Of a stretch of 64,000 nucleotides of DNA, positions 36,701 through 46,290 are shown piece by piece. A program made the translations under genes and the position numbers. The stretch covers positions 1-64,000 of the forward strand of contig JAEHOE010000180.1 of the NCBI GenBank assembly GCA_016858145.1, written 5' to 3'. How positions within the stretch are numbered: position 1 is the stretch's first letter; every line of letters starts with the position of its first letter. This DNA comes from Edaphochlamys debaryana. Its lineage: Eukaryota > Chlorophyta > Chlorophyceae > Chlamydomonadales. The notes under the pieces are model-generated. The model did no database searches, was not told where the DNA came from, and saw only the letters and a list, made by a program, of their open reading frames with translations.

Positions 36701-37724
36701 CGCCTTCGGCAGCGCCATCTGGCGCCAGGGCGGCGAGCAGCTCGGCGGCGGCGGCCAACTGCCGATGGGCGTGCTGGGCCTGGGCCTGGGCTTCGGCGGC
36801 ATTGGCTCCGGGCCCAACACGTGGGGCAGCGCGGGCCTGCCCGGCCAGCCGGGCCCCGGTGGGCCTGGCCTGGCCCGCTCCAACTCCACGGCCGCGGCGG
36901 CGTCCGCGGGCCAGCGGCCTGGCAGCAGCGGTGGGGCTGGCGGAGACGGCGGCTCGGGAGGTCTGTCCCTGCCGGACACGGTCGACCCCCTGGTTGCTGC
37001 CCTGCCCTCCTCCCTGCTGCCCAACAGCCTTGACGCAGAGCCGCCCAGCCCGCCCGCGGGTGGCGCCGGTAGCTCGGGCCTGGCCCCCACGGCCGCACCC
37101 TTCTACCCCGCCGCACTGCGAGGCAAGGCCTCGGCGGGCTCCGGGCCCGGCGCGGGCGCGGGCGGGCCTCCCCAGGGCCTGCAGCACCCCCAGGGCCCGC
37201 AGGGGCACGTGGGCGGGCCCGGCGTGGGCATGGGCGGTGGGCCCATGGGCATGGGCACTTTCTCGGGCGACGGTGCGGCTGCGTGGATCGGAGGCATGGT
37301 CCCGCCCGCCAGCAAGCAGGGCGCGGCGGCGGGTGCCATGGCGGGTGCGGCGGCGGCGCTGGTGGCCGCTGCCAACGGCATGGTGGGCCCGGGCGGTCCC
37401 CACGCGGCAGCGGCTGCCGGAGGGCTTGGCGGGCTTGGGCCCAACATGGGCCCCGGCGGGATGGGCCGGTACGGCATGGGCCTGTTCAGCGGCGACGCGG
37501 TGTGGTCGCATGGAGGGATGATGGCGGGCGCGCCCATGGGGCCTCCTGGCGTGGCCCCGCCCATTCGGGCGACCAGCGCTACCTGGGCGCCCTTCGTGCC
37601 CCCGGGTCCGGGGCCGGCGGCGGGTGCAACACAGCAGCAGATGCAGCAGGCAGCAGCGGCCGCGCAACAGCAGCAGCAGCAGCAGCAACAACAGGGCCAG
37701 CAGCGTGGCCAGCGCTGGCGTTAG
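24736..37724 (+). CDS. DUF627/DUF629-type protein (plant UCH-related family) with C2H2 finger and giant low-complexity tail, 3310 aa
   Basis: Fifteen phase-consistent exons: 24736-24842, 25010-25031, 25242-25361, 25554-25922, 26190-26365, 26562-27295, 27526-27707, 27880-28289, 28477-30838, 30996-31103, 31295-31924, 32170-32327, 32502-33134, 33627-33861 and 34038-37724. Residues 1-265 ([20 protein letters not shown], then [17 protein letters not shown]) match the TPR-like DUF627 pattern. [14 protein letters not shown] and [11 protein letters not shown] lead to a C2H2 finger (CPVCEQKF, H-x4-H, about residues 543-564) and a second Cys pair set (CYKC, CFRC), as in DUF629. [28 protein letters not shown] and [17 protein letters not shown] match the later conserved segments. 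The plant homologues as I recall them end in a ubiquitin-hydrolase-like domain; none is visible here. Residues 2130-3310 are Gln/Ala/Pro/Gly-rich. Exon 2 is a 22-bp microexon. Catalytic function is not supported; a scaffold or ubiquitin-related role is possible. Confidence 0.82.
33451..33545 (+). repeat. 19-bp tandem repeat, five copies, in an intron
   Basis: The unit CACACCGCACATACCAYCA occurs five times, the last with a CTG variant. It lies in the intron before exon 14 of the DUF627/629-type gene, 80 bp upstream of its acceptor. Confidence 0.9.
35253..35560 (+). repeat. GCCCAG hexanucleotide coding repeat (Ala-Gln)
   Basis: GCCCAG/GCGCAG/GCCCAC units encode long Ala-Gln and Ala-His dipeptide runs inside exon 15 of the DUF627/629-type gene. 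Similar shorter runs occur at 35770-35820. Confidence 0.85.
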
Positions 37725-38217
37725 GAAGAGAGGACTAGGATTGCAGATTGAGGCTGCAGGGTTTGCAAAGCGACAGGGGGTGGGTGTAGGGATGCTTGGC
37801 AAGGTGCGGGCCGGTTTCATGGCCTAAGTAGCGAGGTTGGCTCGACGCGGCAAATGCGCTTATGTGCGTTCTCGTTGCGTTCTTTGTGTTTGCTTGTGGC
37901 TACGCTCCCGTCAAGGGGCGGTTTTGCCGTGCGACCCTGTGCACTGCGTGGGGCGGGTTGGGGGCGTGCAGGGGGTCAAGCTTGGGGCCTGGCACTGCGG
38001 AATTGGGGCGGGGTCCCAAATGCTATGGGGGCCGTCAGCTGCGGTCCCCAGCAGAGATGAGAAGCTTCAGGCGGGAGGAGGGGCAGCCGTGATGCGCCGG
38101 AATGGGTAGCGCTAGAGGGTGGGGTGGGCAAGGGGCAGGAGTTGCTTACAAGCAGCAGACCAAGTCATGCGTCAAGCTGGCAAGTAACCATGGCGACAGG
38201 CGGTGAGAGGCGGGCCT

Positions 38218-38222
38218 TGTAA
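38218..38222 (+). promoter_or_regulatory. Putative poly(A) signal TGTAA of the DUF627/629-type gene
   Basis: TGTAA lies 494 bp past the stop codon, in the context CTTGTAAGGGC. Confidence 0.5.
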
Positions 38223-38802
38223 GGGCATGGCTTGCACGGGTTTGCCCACGCTTCGCTCCCACTGGTCAGTGAGCGTCCTGCTACCCCGGGCGCTCCCCTG
38301 CTTCCTTGTCGAAGCCCTCGTGGACTGAGGAACCACTGAGCTGCGCAGCAGTCCGGGCTTGCTCCCCTTTTTGGGAGCGGGACTTTGGTTGCGTGTGCAT
38401 GGCCGGTGGGTCGCCGGTGGGTCGAGGGCTGCGCAGGGGGCTGCGGGGGGAGGGAGGGCGGGAGGGAGGGCGCGGGGGCTGCCGTGCACGTCCACCCCGC
38501 AGCCGGACTGCAACACGCGACGAGGCGCATCATGTAGCCGACACGCACAATGCAGCATGCGTGGCACGCGCGGCTAGTCGCAGGCGCGCTAGCGTGGCTC
38601 GGGAGACTTGGCAGAGCGACGGCGGTCCGCAAACGGAGCGCCCGTCTCCCTCAGCAGGGCTTCCCGCGGCCCCTGCGTTCTGCCCTTTGATTCAGACGGC
38701 ACTCTGCTTCTACGCTGGGGCGCTGCCTGGCGGCGGGGGTGCCCCCGGGCCTCGGCGTCTCTAGAACTTCCTCTGATGTTACTTCTCCGTAGTAGAGAAT
38801 GT

Positions 38803-38884
38803 CACCAACAGTGCGCCCTGCGACGTGACGGCATAGGCGTAGCCCCTGCTCCGCCCTCCGGGCGGAGTCTGGGGGCAAGCCAAC
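38803..38884 (+). repeat. Hairpin-bearing dispersed repeat, copy 1
   Basis: About 82 bp match 42938-43017 in the same orientation. The conserved core is GGCATAGGCGTAGCCCCTG. It is followed by a perfect hairpin CTCCGCCC-TCC-GGGCGGAG (38849-38867) and then GGGGCAAGCCAAC. Confidence 0.8.
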
Positions 38885-39012
38885 GAAGTCCAGCAGACCT
38901 TGCAGGCCCCGCCGCCTCACCAGGCGCACCTCTGCCCGCCAGCCTCTGCCCTGCCTCGACTCCCGGTCTTAACGAGATCAAGCACGTCCTCTGCGGCCAG
39001 TCTGCACCATGC

Positions 39013-39066
39013 GCGCAGTACGCCGCAGTACGATGGCAGTACGCCGCAGTACGATGGCAGTACGGC
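39013..39066 (+). repeat. Short tandem repeat of about 20 bp
   Basis: CGCAGTACGATGGCAGTACG-type units repeat about two and a half times, with GCAGTACG as the shared core. Confidence 0.7.
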
Positions 39067-39304
39067 GCCATACCACTGCAGCCCTTGATTGCCGCATAGC
39101 CCCTCCACTTACTTACGGCATTGTGTTTGAGCACGATTACGTTGCCCGTCATAGCTATTCATAAGCTCTGAACATCCTCTAGGGTTCTCTCAACAGCTCC
39201 ATTGCTACGCCGAACGGTACATTTGGCCATCTTGGATAGAAGCATTGCAGCTGGGAGCAGGCAAGGTGTTCGTATTGGACGGAGCAGGCGGACCGAAGAT
39301 ACAA

Positions 39305-41308
39305 ATGGCAGCATCTTGCTCAGGAGGCTCCGCCGCTATGCTGCGCCTGCTCTCTGACCTGAAGGCGATCAAGCAGGTCTGTGCGGGGCTAAGTCGTGTG
39401 AAGCGGGCGCCTCTTGCGTGTTTCCCGAGAGCTTCTTGAGCACACCGCCGAGAACTGGGCCTCCCGCCTCCCAAACTGATTGCACAGGAGCCTCCAGAGG
39501 GCTGCTCTGCCTCGCCTGTGGATGAGGGGAACCTCCTGGTCTGGCAGGCAGGTGCAGCGTGGTGCCGAGCTGGGCAGTGTTGGGAGCTCTCGCCTGGTGG
39601 CCCCGGCGTATGTTGGACAGCACGATTGGGGCTCGGAACTCGGAACTCTTGTTGTGATCGCGCTTACAAGCGTGGGGAGGCCGCGGGCGCGGATGCTGAC
39701 ATCGGATGCCTACCGAGCTTGGCCCGTTGTGCCCCTACCGCAGGCCACGGTGCTGGGCCCTGATGAGAGCGAGTGGGAAGGCAAGTATTGTCGGGGCAGC
39801 TGCGGGGCCAGCCTGGCTTCCTGTACCGGTACCGCCTTGTGCTCTGGGGCGCCCCGCTGGCGTCTCACTCACACTGCCGTGTGCGGGTCTCCGTCGCAGG
39901 TGGCATCTTCAGCCTGCGCTTCACGTTCACGGGTGGGTCTGGTACGCGGGCGCCTTGCCCCGGGGGCACTGGCTTGAGCCTCGCGTGTCCGGCTTTAGTT
40001 CCTCCCCTGGGGGCTTTTGGATGTCCTGCGAAGGCCCCACGAAAGCCACTCACACCCCACGCTCAGATCGGCCCTGTGAGCTGCCGGCAGAGGCCATGGG
40101 GCAGGAGGCGACCGCGTCATGCCGCAGGTCCTTGCAGCGTGCCTTGGGGGCCCCTCCCTTTCTTAACCCATGCCGCCTCATGCCGTGTCTTCCGCCCCCG
40201 CCCGCAGAGCGCTACCCGGACAAGCCGCCTCGCGTGCGCTTCTGCACTGAGATGTTCCACCCGGTGGGTTCGGGTGTGTGTGTGTGTGTGTGTGTATGGG
40301 TTGTGTGCATGTGTGTGTACGGGGGGGAGTTGTGGAGCTCGAGACCGCAACAGCGGTTGGGCAGTGCCACGGCGGGGCCCTGCACGAGCAAGGGTTGGGG
40401 CGGAGCTGGTGAGGCAGCCCTAAACCTGGAGCAACGAGGGCAGGGGAGCGGTGGGGCCACACTGAGGCAGTTGTGCAGCGGGGCCGAAAGCGCTGAGGCC
40501 CCAGCCCAGGCCCTGACCTAGCTGACCTAACCGGCCCGCACGTGTGTCCGTGCGGCACTCCGCTGGCCACCTCGCCGGCCTCCTCCACCCCTGACCTGCC
40601 GCCCGTCTGCTCCTGCCCCTCTCCCCCGCCCCCCTCTCCCCCCTGCCCCAGAATGTGTACCAGGACGGCTCCCTGTGCATGGACGTGCTGCAGGTGGGGG
40701 GGGGCGTGGGGGGGGGGGCCGTGGGGGCGGGGGCGGGGGTGGGGGGGCAGGGCAGGGGGCATGCCGGTTCCGGGGCGCGAGCGTGTGGCAGCCAGAGCAA
40801 GCCCCGGCCAGATTGAAACATCTGGGGCCCGGGGCGCGTCCCACATGCATCGTGTGCTGGCCCGGTCCTGTCATAATAGCGATGCCACTACAGTTACCTC
40901 CATGGCCCCTTACCCCCATCCGTTCCATCCTTGCCTCCGCTGCACCTTGATATCCTTGCAGGACCAGTGGAGCCCCTGCCACAACGTGTCCACGCTGCTC
41001 ACATCCATCCAGTCGCTGCTGACTGACCCCAACTGCTCCTCGCCCGCCAACCCCGAGGCGGCACAGCTCTACATCAATGACCGGGCGGCGTACAAGCGGT
41101 GGGCAAAGGGGCACAGGGCGGTTGTGGGCTGTAACATGACACGGAACATGCCAGGGATAATGACACGGTTGCTTGTGGGCGGGAGCGGGGATGGGTGGGA
41201 TGCGGCAATGTGGCTAGCCAGTGGCCCCTCACGCCGTCCCGTGGGCCTCGCTCTGTCCTCTGCAGGCGCGTGCGGAGAATCGCGCAGAAGAGCCTGGAGA
41301 ACTGCTAG
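39305..41308 (+). CDS. Ubiquitin-conjugating enzyme E2, RAD6/UBC2-like
   Basis: Eight exons: 39305-39376, 39488-39547, 39744-39780, 39900-39932, 40208-40263, 40652-40693, 40962-41098 and 41266-41308. All phases agree and give 159 residues. The UBC fold is complete: LLSDLKAIKQEPPEG helix, ERYPDKPPRVRF, the HPN motif (MFHPNVY), active-site Cys in DGSLCMDVL, then QWSPCHNVSTLLTSIQSLL and SPANPEAA as in RAD6-type E2s. The enzyme passes ubiquitin from E1 to a substrate-bound E3. RAD6 family members act on PCNA and histone H2B; which applies here is inference. Two introns appear to start with GC: TGGCAG|GCAGGT after exon 2 and GGAAG|GCAAGT after exon 3. The alternative start at 39338 would remove 11 residues and fits RAD6 length equally well. 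Confidence 0.92.
40273..40295 (+). repeat. (GT)n microsatellite in E2 intron 5
   Basis: About eleven GT dinucleotides follow ten bases after the exon 5 donor (CCG|GTGGGT). A second imperfect GT run follows to 40320. Confidence 0.9.
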
Positions 41309-42937
41309 GCCCCCGCACGCCGGGAGGGCATGGAAGCCTCTGATGAGGGTGCGGTGCTTGGAGCCAGGGGCAGAGGAGGCGGAGGCGGACGCGGCCGGTG
41401 GGGCGTTCAGCAGCGGGAAGGCCGCCAGGCAACGCTCCCGGACGTGGCGGCGAGGCGGGGTGCAGTCGGACCAATCGGCACGAGCCACTTGGGACCGCTA
41501 GGCAGAGGTGGCTGGAGGGCCGGTGGTGCATGCGAGCTGCCGCAGGCCAGAGAGCTGAGGGCCCCAGGGCAAGGCGGAGGCGGAGCTAGCAGTCTGAGCG
41601 TGCGAGCACGGCCAGGCGCCCTGCTGGTGCACGGCTTGGTGCACGGCTTGCGGCGGTGAGGCACTGCAGTCGAAAGGCGCATGCAGAGCGTCGCGGTCGC
41701 ATTCCCGGTGTGATTGACGGCACGGATTGAGGGCAGTCAAGGGGGAGGGGCCGGTTGCTGGGCGGCTCGTGAGGGGCCATAGCGTAGCGGTTGGCCGTTG
41801 GAGCTCTGCCAAGCATAAGCAGGATGTACGTGATGCTGTGTGTACGGTGTAGGGGGTACGGCGGGTAGCACGTGGGTCGGGCCGGGGGCTGGTTGGGGTC
41901 GGGCGATGGTCGGGACTCGGGAGGCGACTTCCCTCGACTGGTGCTGTATGGTGACTGGCTGGCTGACTCTTGACTCTCAGCAGGCAGGGCTCTGCGGTCC
42001 GTAGCTATAGGACTGACAAGAGCAACCGTTTGTATCCGAGACCATGGGCGTCCGTGGCGGGCTGCGCCAGGCCGGATGTTGTGTCATGACGATTTGGGGC
42101 GCGCATCGGAGCTGCTGGGCTCCTGTTTTGCTGCTTGGGCCCGAGCGGGCCCCGACTGTATCATGCTACCGTGTAAATGTGTTGTCTGCCTTGAAGGACC
42201 GCTCCTCGCTCGACGCAGTCCATCATGGCAGGCGACGTGTGCCGCTCCCTGACGCGCAGCGCCGCTCCTGCCGCCGGCACGCCGGTGGTGGCGACCAAGG
42301 ACCGGGCGCAGGGGCTACAAATGCCATTCGTAGGTTACACTGATTGCCATTCGTAGGTTGCATAGGCGAGGCTCAAGCACATCCAGTCTGGGCACACCCT
42401 GCAATGCGGCTTTGTGCCCTGCCGTGCCACTCGCTTTCAGCACAGATGGAGCGGACATACATCACACATTCACACGATCTTGGACCCAAGCAAGGAGGCT
42501 TAGGCCTGCCTTTCGCAGCTGCAATCACTTGAACCTGGCCTGGTCCCGAGGCCCACGGGACGGACGATGGGCTCCCTACCAACCACGGGAACGCAGCATG
42601 ACCCCTCTGACCCCCGGCTAGCAACACGGGGGCACCAGGTGGGGTGGGGTACGACCAGGACAACAGCTGTAGCGGACAAACTACCGCGCCGGGCGGAATA
42701 CCGCAGGAGTGTGGCCTCTCACAAGTCTATTCCTGCCTGTCAAGGCGCATCTGCTTCAACAGCGAACACCACAAGATGGGCCACACAGCCGACACAGGGA
42801 CCTGTCTTACCCACCTCCCGCCCGCATAGCAAGGACCCCAGGTCCCGCCCAAGAAGCCCCAACCAGACACCTCGCCCCGCCTGCTTCCTCCTCCCCAATT
42901 TCTAGCCGGTAATATAAACATCCAATATTGAATAAGC

Positions 42938-43017
42938 CACCAACGGGGCGCCCTGCGACGTGACTGCATAGGCGTAGCCCCTGCTCCGCCGTCCCGGCGG
43001 AGGATGGGGCAAGCCAA
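42938..43017 (+). repeat. Hairpin-bearing dispersed repeat, copy 2
   Basis: This matches 38803-38884. The hairpin here is CTCCGCC-GTCCC-GGCGGAG (42984-43002). The loop sequence differs from copy 1 but both arms remain complementary. Confidence 0.8.
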
Positions 43018-43020
43018 CCC

Positions 43021-43072
43021 CCATCAGCCCAGCTCCCCCATCAGCCCAGCTCCCCCATCAGCCCAGCTCCTC
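43021..43072 (+). repeat. 17-bp tandem repeat, three copies
   Basis: CATCAGCCCAGCTCCCC is repeated three times, directly after the hairpin-bearing repeat; the last copy ends in CTCCTCC. Confidence 0.9.
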
Positions 43073-43576
43073 CTCCTCCTTCCGTGCTGATGCGCGAGCC
43101 GGCTTGCGGGCTGTGCGCCGCTCCCAGACGCCAGTCCAGCCACATCCTCGGCTTCCCGGCCAACCTGCACGCCGGGAGGGGAGCCGAGGCCCACGCCCCG
43201 GCTCTGCGGGCGGCGGTTGGCGGGTGGAGCGGCCAGTGGAGCGGCGGGCGGGTGGGCGAGGGGTCGCGTGGAGACTCCCGCCGGCTCGAGGCTCCCGCCG
43301 GCAGCGCAGGTCCTGGACGCAGCGTGGGCGCCACATGTGTGGAGGGGTGCTTGCATGAGCCGGGAGGTCTCAGGCGCGGCGCCACATGTGTGTGCGGCGC
43401 TCGCCAGCCGCCACTCAAGAGCGGCTCTTGGTCGAGGAGCCGAATCCCCGCCCGAGCGCCCAGTGTTCCATGCCGCCACACATGCGCTCGCCCGCCCCCA
43501 ACGAGCCTACGATCCACCATACTTCTCTCCAGTATCTAGCAATCAGCAGGCTTTGCCGCTGAAGGCCAGGAGCCCC

Positions 43577-45580
43577 TCAGCGGCCGTCGGCGAGCAGCCG
43601 CTTCCAGTGCCGGTGCTGGTCCTTCTGCCGCTTGCGCTCGGACTTGTTCGTGGGCGGTCCGGCCGACGGGAACGCCTCCAGCCCGTCGCCGTCCTTCCGC
43701 TGCAGGAAGGGGTGTGCCAGGGCGACCTCCACAGACATGCGCTCCTCTGGATTCGGCCACATCAGGCCGCACACAAAGTCGTACAGATCCTCGGGTACGT
43801 AGCTGGGCAGATCCACCTCGTAATCTCGAAACACCCTGACCATGAAGTGGTCGGCGCCCCACGCCGTGGCGGCGGCGACGATGCCGCCCACCGAGACCAG
43901 GTCACACCTTTTGGAGGGCTGGTGCTCCGTCTTGCAGCGGCCCCCCGGCAACAAGCGCGCCTCCATCTCGCGCGACATCCAGCACAGAGTGCCGCCGTGC
44001 CCGTCGAGCGCGCCGCCCGGGGTCTCCTCCCAAGCGGCAATGCCCAGGTCTTCGGGCAGGGGCGGGAGGGGTGGGGCACAGCGGGACGGACAGGGGTTAG
44101 CGGCGGAGTGTCCTGGCCTGCCTCGAGTGGGGTGGGGCTCGACGCAGGGCCCGCTGCTTAGCTGTTGCTCACACGCTCACCGTGTCATAGGGGCCCTGCA
44201 GGGGCGCACCCCCTGGTTCCCGGGCCGAGGCCAAGCGAGGCAGTGGACTGAGGCCCAGCCAAGTCCGGCCGGGCCCATCCTAAGCAGCCCACTACTGGTC
44301 ACTCCCACCGTCCCACGCGCCAGGGCGTGGCCCGTGGGCTCTGACACGCTCACCTAGCAGGCAGATGCTGCCGTCATCCCGGTAGATGATGTTGTGTGGC
44401 TTGATGTCGTTGTGGGCCAGGCCCAAGCGGTGCATGGCGCCCACCGCCGTCAGCAGCTGGTGGGCGAGCCGCGCGATCGGTTTGTACGGCAGCACCGTAC
44501 GGTTGCGGCCGTCGCGCTCCTTGTCAGCCTCGCCCTGCGGGTCGACAAATCAAGGTGTGCACACAGGGGTCAGGGCTGCAGCTCGACTCTGTCGTGGACC
44601 TGCTCCCAGCACTACTCCCAGAGGGCCCCCATCCGATTGCCGGGGCTCCTCCCAGCAAGACTCCCGGTCCTCCCACTCCCTCCGCACACCCACCAGATAG
44701 TTGTACAGCAGCTTGCCGTACACGCGCTCCATGACGATGCAGCGCTTGTTGTCGTACTCACAGGCGCCGTAGATCTGTACGATGTACGGGCAGCCGCGTA
44801 CGGCCTCCAGGGCCTTGACCTCCCGCTCGTAGTATCTGTTGTGCACGTGCTCATGCAGGATCTTGATGACGGCGTCGCGGCTGGATCCATCTGAATGCAG
44901 GCGGATCGTGACGGTGAAGCCGGAGGCCTGCATGGAGCCGATGGGGGAGGGGAGGGGTGATAGGGTATTTGGGTTACAGCTGGGTTTGGAGGGGATGGTG
45001 AGACTGGACAGGGAGGAGGGGCGGCGCCACCGGCAAGGGGGTGGGAGGCATTGCTGGGGAGTGGTGAAGTGGCGCTCAGCTAAGCTCTTAGCTGCAGGCG
45101 CGGCTGTGCAGGATAAAGCAAATGCTCTGTGCAGGGAATGGCAGAGGGGTGGGGGCCCTGGACTGACCTTGGCGGAAGCGGAGCTGCCGCTGCTACTGCC
45201 GGTGTCGCTGGAGGCGCCGGAGGTGCATGTGGCGGAGAAGGTAGAGCCAAAGGGAGCAGCTGTGCAGCTGTCGGCACTTCCCCAGGCGCTTGAGGGCACC
45301 TGTGGCGCACGGACGAGTTTGGGAGGGGACGTCAGTCGCGTGTGGCGGACCGTTCAATCGGGACATGCGGCGGGCCGCCCATACACACCACAGCGCTTAT
45401 CGCAATCAAGGTCCTCACCGATGGCAGGTCAGGGCGCCACAGGGGCCGATGCGCCGAGGAGCAAGCCCGTGGCTTGGGCGCGCCGCACACCGCCGAGTGA
45501 ATTCTTAGCAGCATGTCGGCGGCAAAGACGCGGGCCGACAGGATAGTGTTCTCGACGACGACGTCCATCATGAGCGCCAT
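43577..45580 (-). CDS. Protein kinase with atypical motifs, 393 aa
   Basis: Five phase-consistent exons on the minus strand: 45580-45419, 45299-45168, 44927-44694, 44534-44354 and 44049-43577. A Ser-rich N-terminal segment of about 95 residues precedes the kinase domain. Visible elements are AVIK (beta-3 Lys), EVKALEAV (alpha-C Glu), VMERVYGKLL (hinge), HNDIKPHN (catalytic loop), LLDLGIA (DLG in place of DFG) and GTLCWMSRE (activation-loop end, SRE for APE). DLVSVGG, RDYEVDLP and PNPEERMSVEVALAHPFL follow. A glycine-rich loop is not obvious in GFTVTIRLHSDG. All catalytic residues are present, so activity is likely, but no subfamily is recognised. The tail is basic (KSERKRQKDQHRHWKR). The fifth exon joins through AAG|AC, an unusual acceptor preceded by GCCCGAAG. 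Confidence 0.82.
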
Positions 45581-46290
45581 ACTACAACTTCGCTTGGAGC
45601 AACAGGATGAGTAGGGACAGCGCGAGGGAGCTTTGGGAGCTTTGCCGAGACGTGGGTGGTGTGTGCCTTGTGAATACCCCGCACCCTCGGTCCAACGCGC
45701 ATTATGAACATTGCCACGATGCGCGATGGGCGGCTGTGCGCGAGCGCTACCGGTAACCGGCACCTGCGACCGACCTTCAAACTTACGCAGCCCGCGCCCC
45801 CGAGCGTCGCTCACTCTATGCAAAGAAAGCCAATGATTACCTTTACTTTACCAACGCGTGTGCGCGATGGGTTTTGCACCGCAGTCCGTAACGTGAGCAT
45901 CCGCAGGAGGCATCCTCCTGGGCATCCGTGCACGACACATCAGCTCGCGTGCATTCCCGCCAACCCTCCTAACAACGCCAGTCCGAAAGGGCACCTCCCC
46001 AGAAAAAAATCTCTTCCTGCAGCCCAGGCCAGGAAAGGTGCCCTGCTAGGGCCGGAGGGCGCCCAAGCCCCTGACCGTCCCGCCCTACTCCCATATGACA
46101 GCCTCTGGTCTTACGCTCCGCCAGGCCGCGGTAAGGCAGCGGCCGGCCCCACCAGCCGCAAGCCACGGCCTCACGGCTTCCCAACCACACCGCACATCGC
46201 CACCTCGCCTGGCCTCCCGTGGACCCTGTTGGTGCTGATGCTCGTCGTCCGCATCCAGCCTGGCTCCCTTTCGGCCGGGAGCTCGGGGGC
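45581..46290. other. Intergenic region between kinase and VPS33 (both minus strand)
   Basis: These 710 bp hold the promoter of the kinase gene and the 3' untranslated region of VPS33. No minus-strand TGTAA was found, and no other gene is supported. Confidence 0.5.

Larger units (their letters stand above)
37725..39304. other. Intergenic region, DUF627/629 gene to E2
   Basis: This holds a TGTAA at 38218-38222, a hairpin-bearing repeat at 38803-38884 and a short tandem repeat at 39013-39066. No exon is supported. The E2 start at 39305 follows without a recognisable TATA element. Confidence 0.55.
41309..43576. other. Convergent intergenic region, E2 to protein kinase
   Basis: Both neighbouring genes end here. 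TGTAA at 42172-42176 (plus) might serve the E2 and TTACA at 42335-42339 the kinase, but both are far from the stops. It contains the second hairpin repeat (42938-43017) and a 17-bp tandem repeat (43021-43072). No exon is supported. Confidence 0.5.

Noticed and set aside
34707..37820. A 1037-codon minus-strand open frame.
   Set aside because: It is antisense to the Gln/Ala-rich last exon of the DUF627/629-type gene, where GC-rich CAG and GCC repeats keep the opposite strand open.
38849..38867. Perfect hairpin as a bacterial-type terminator.
   Set aside because: It has no U-tract, the organism is eukaryotic, and the hairpin belongs to a dispersed repeat.
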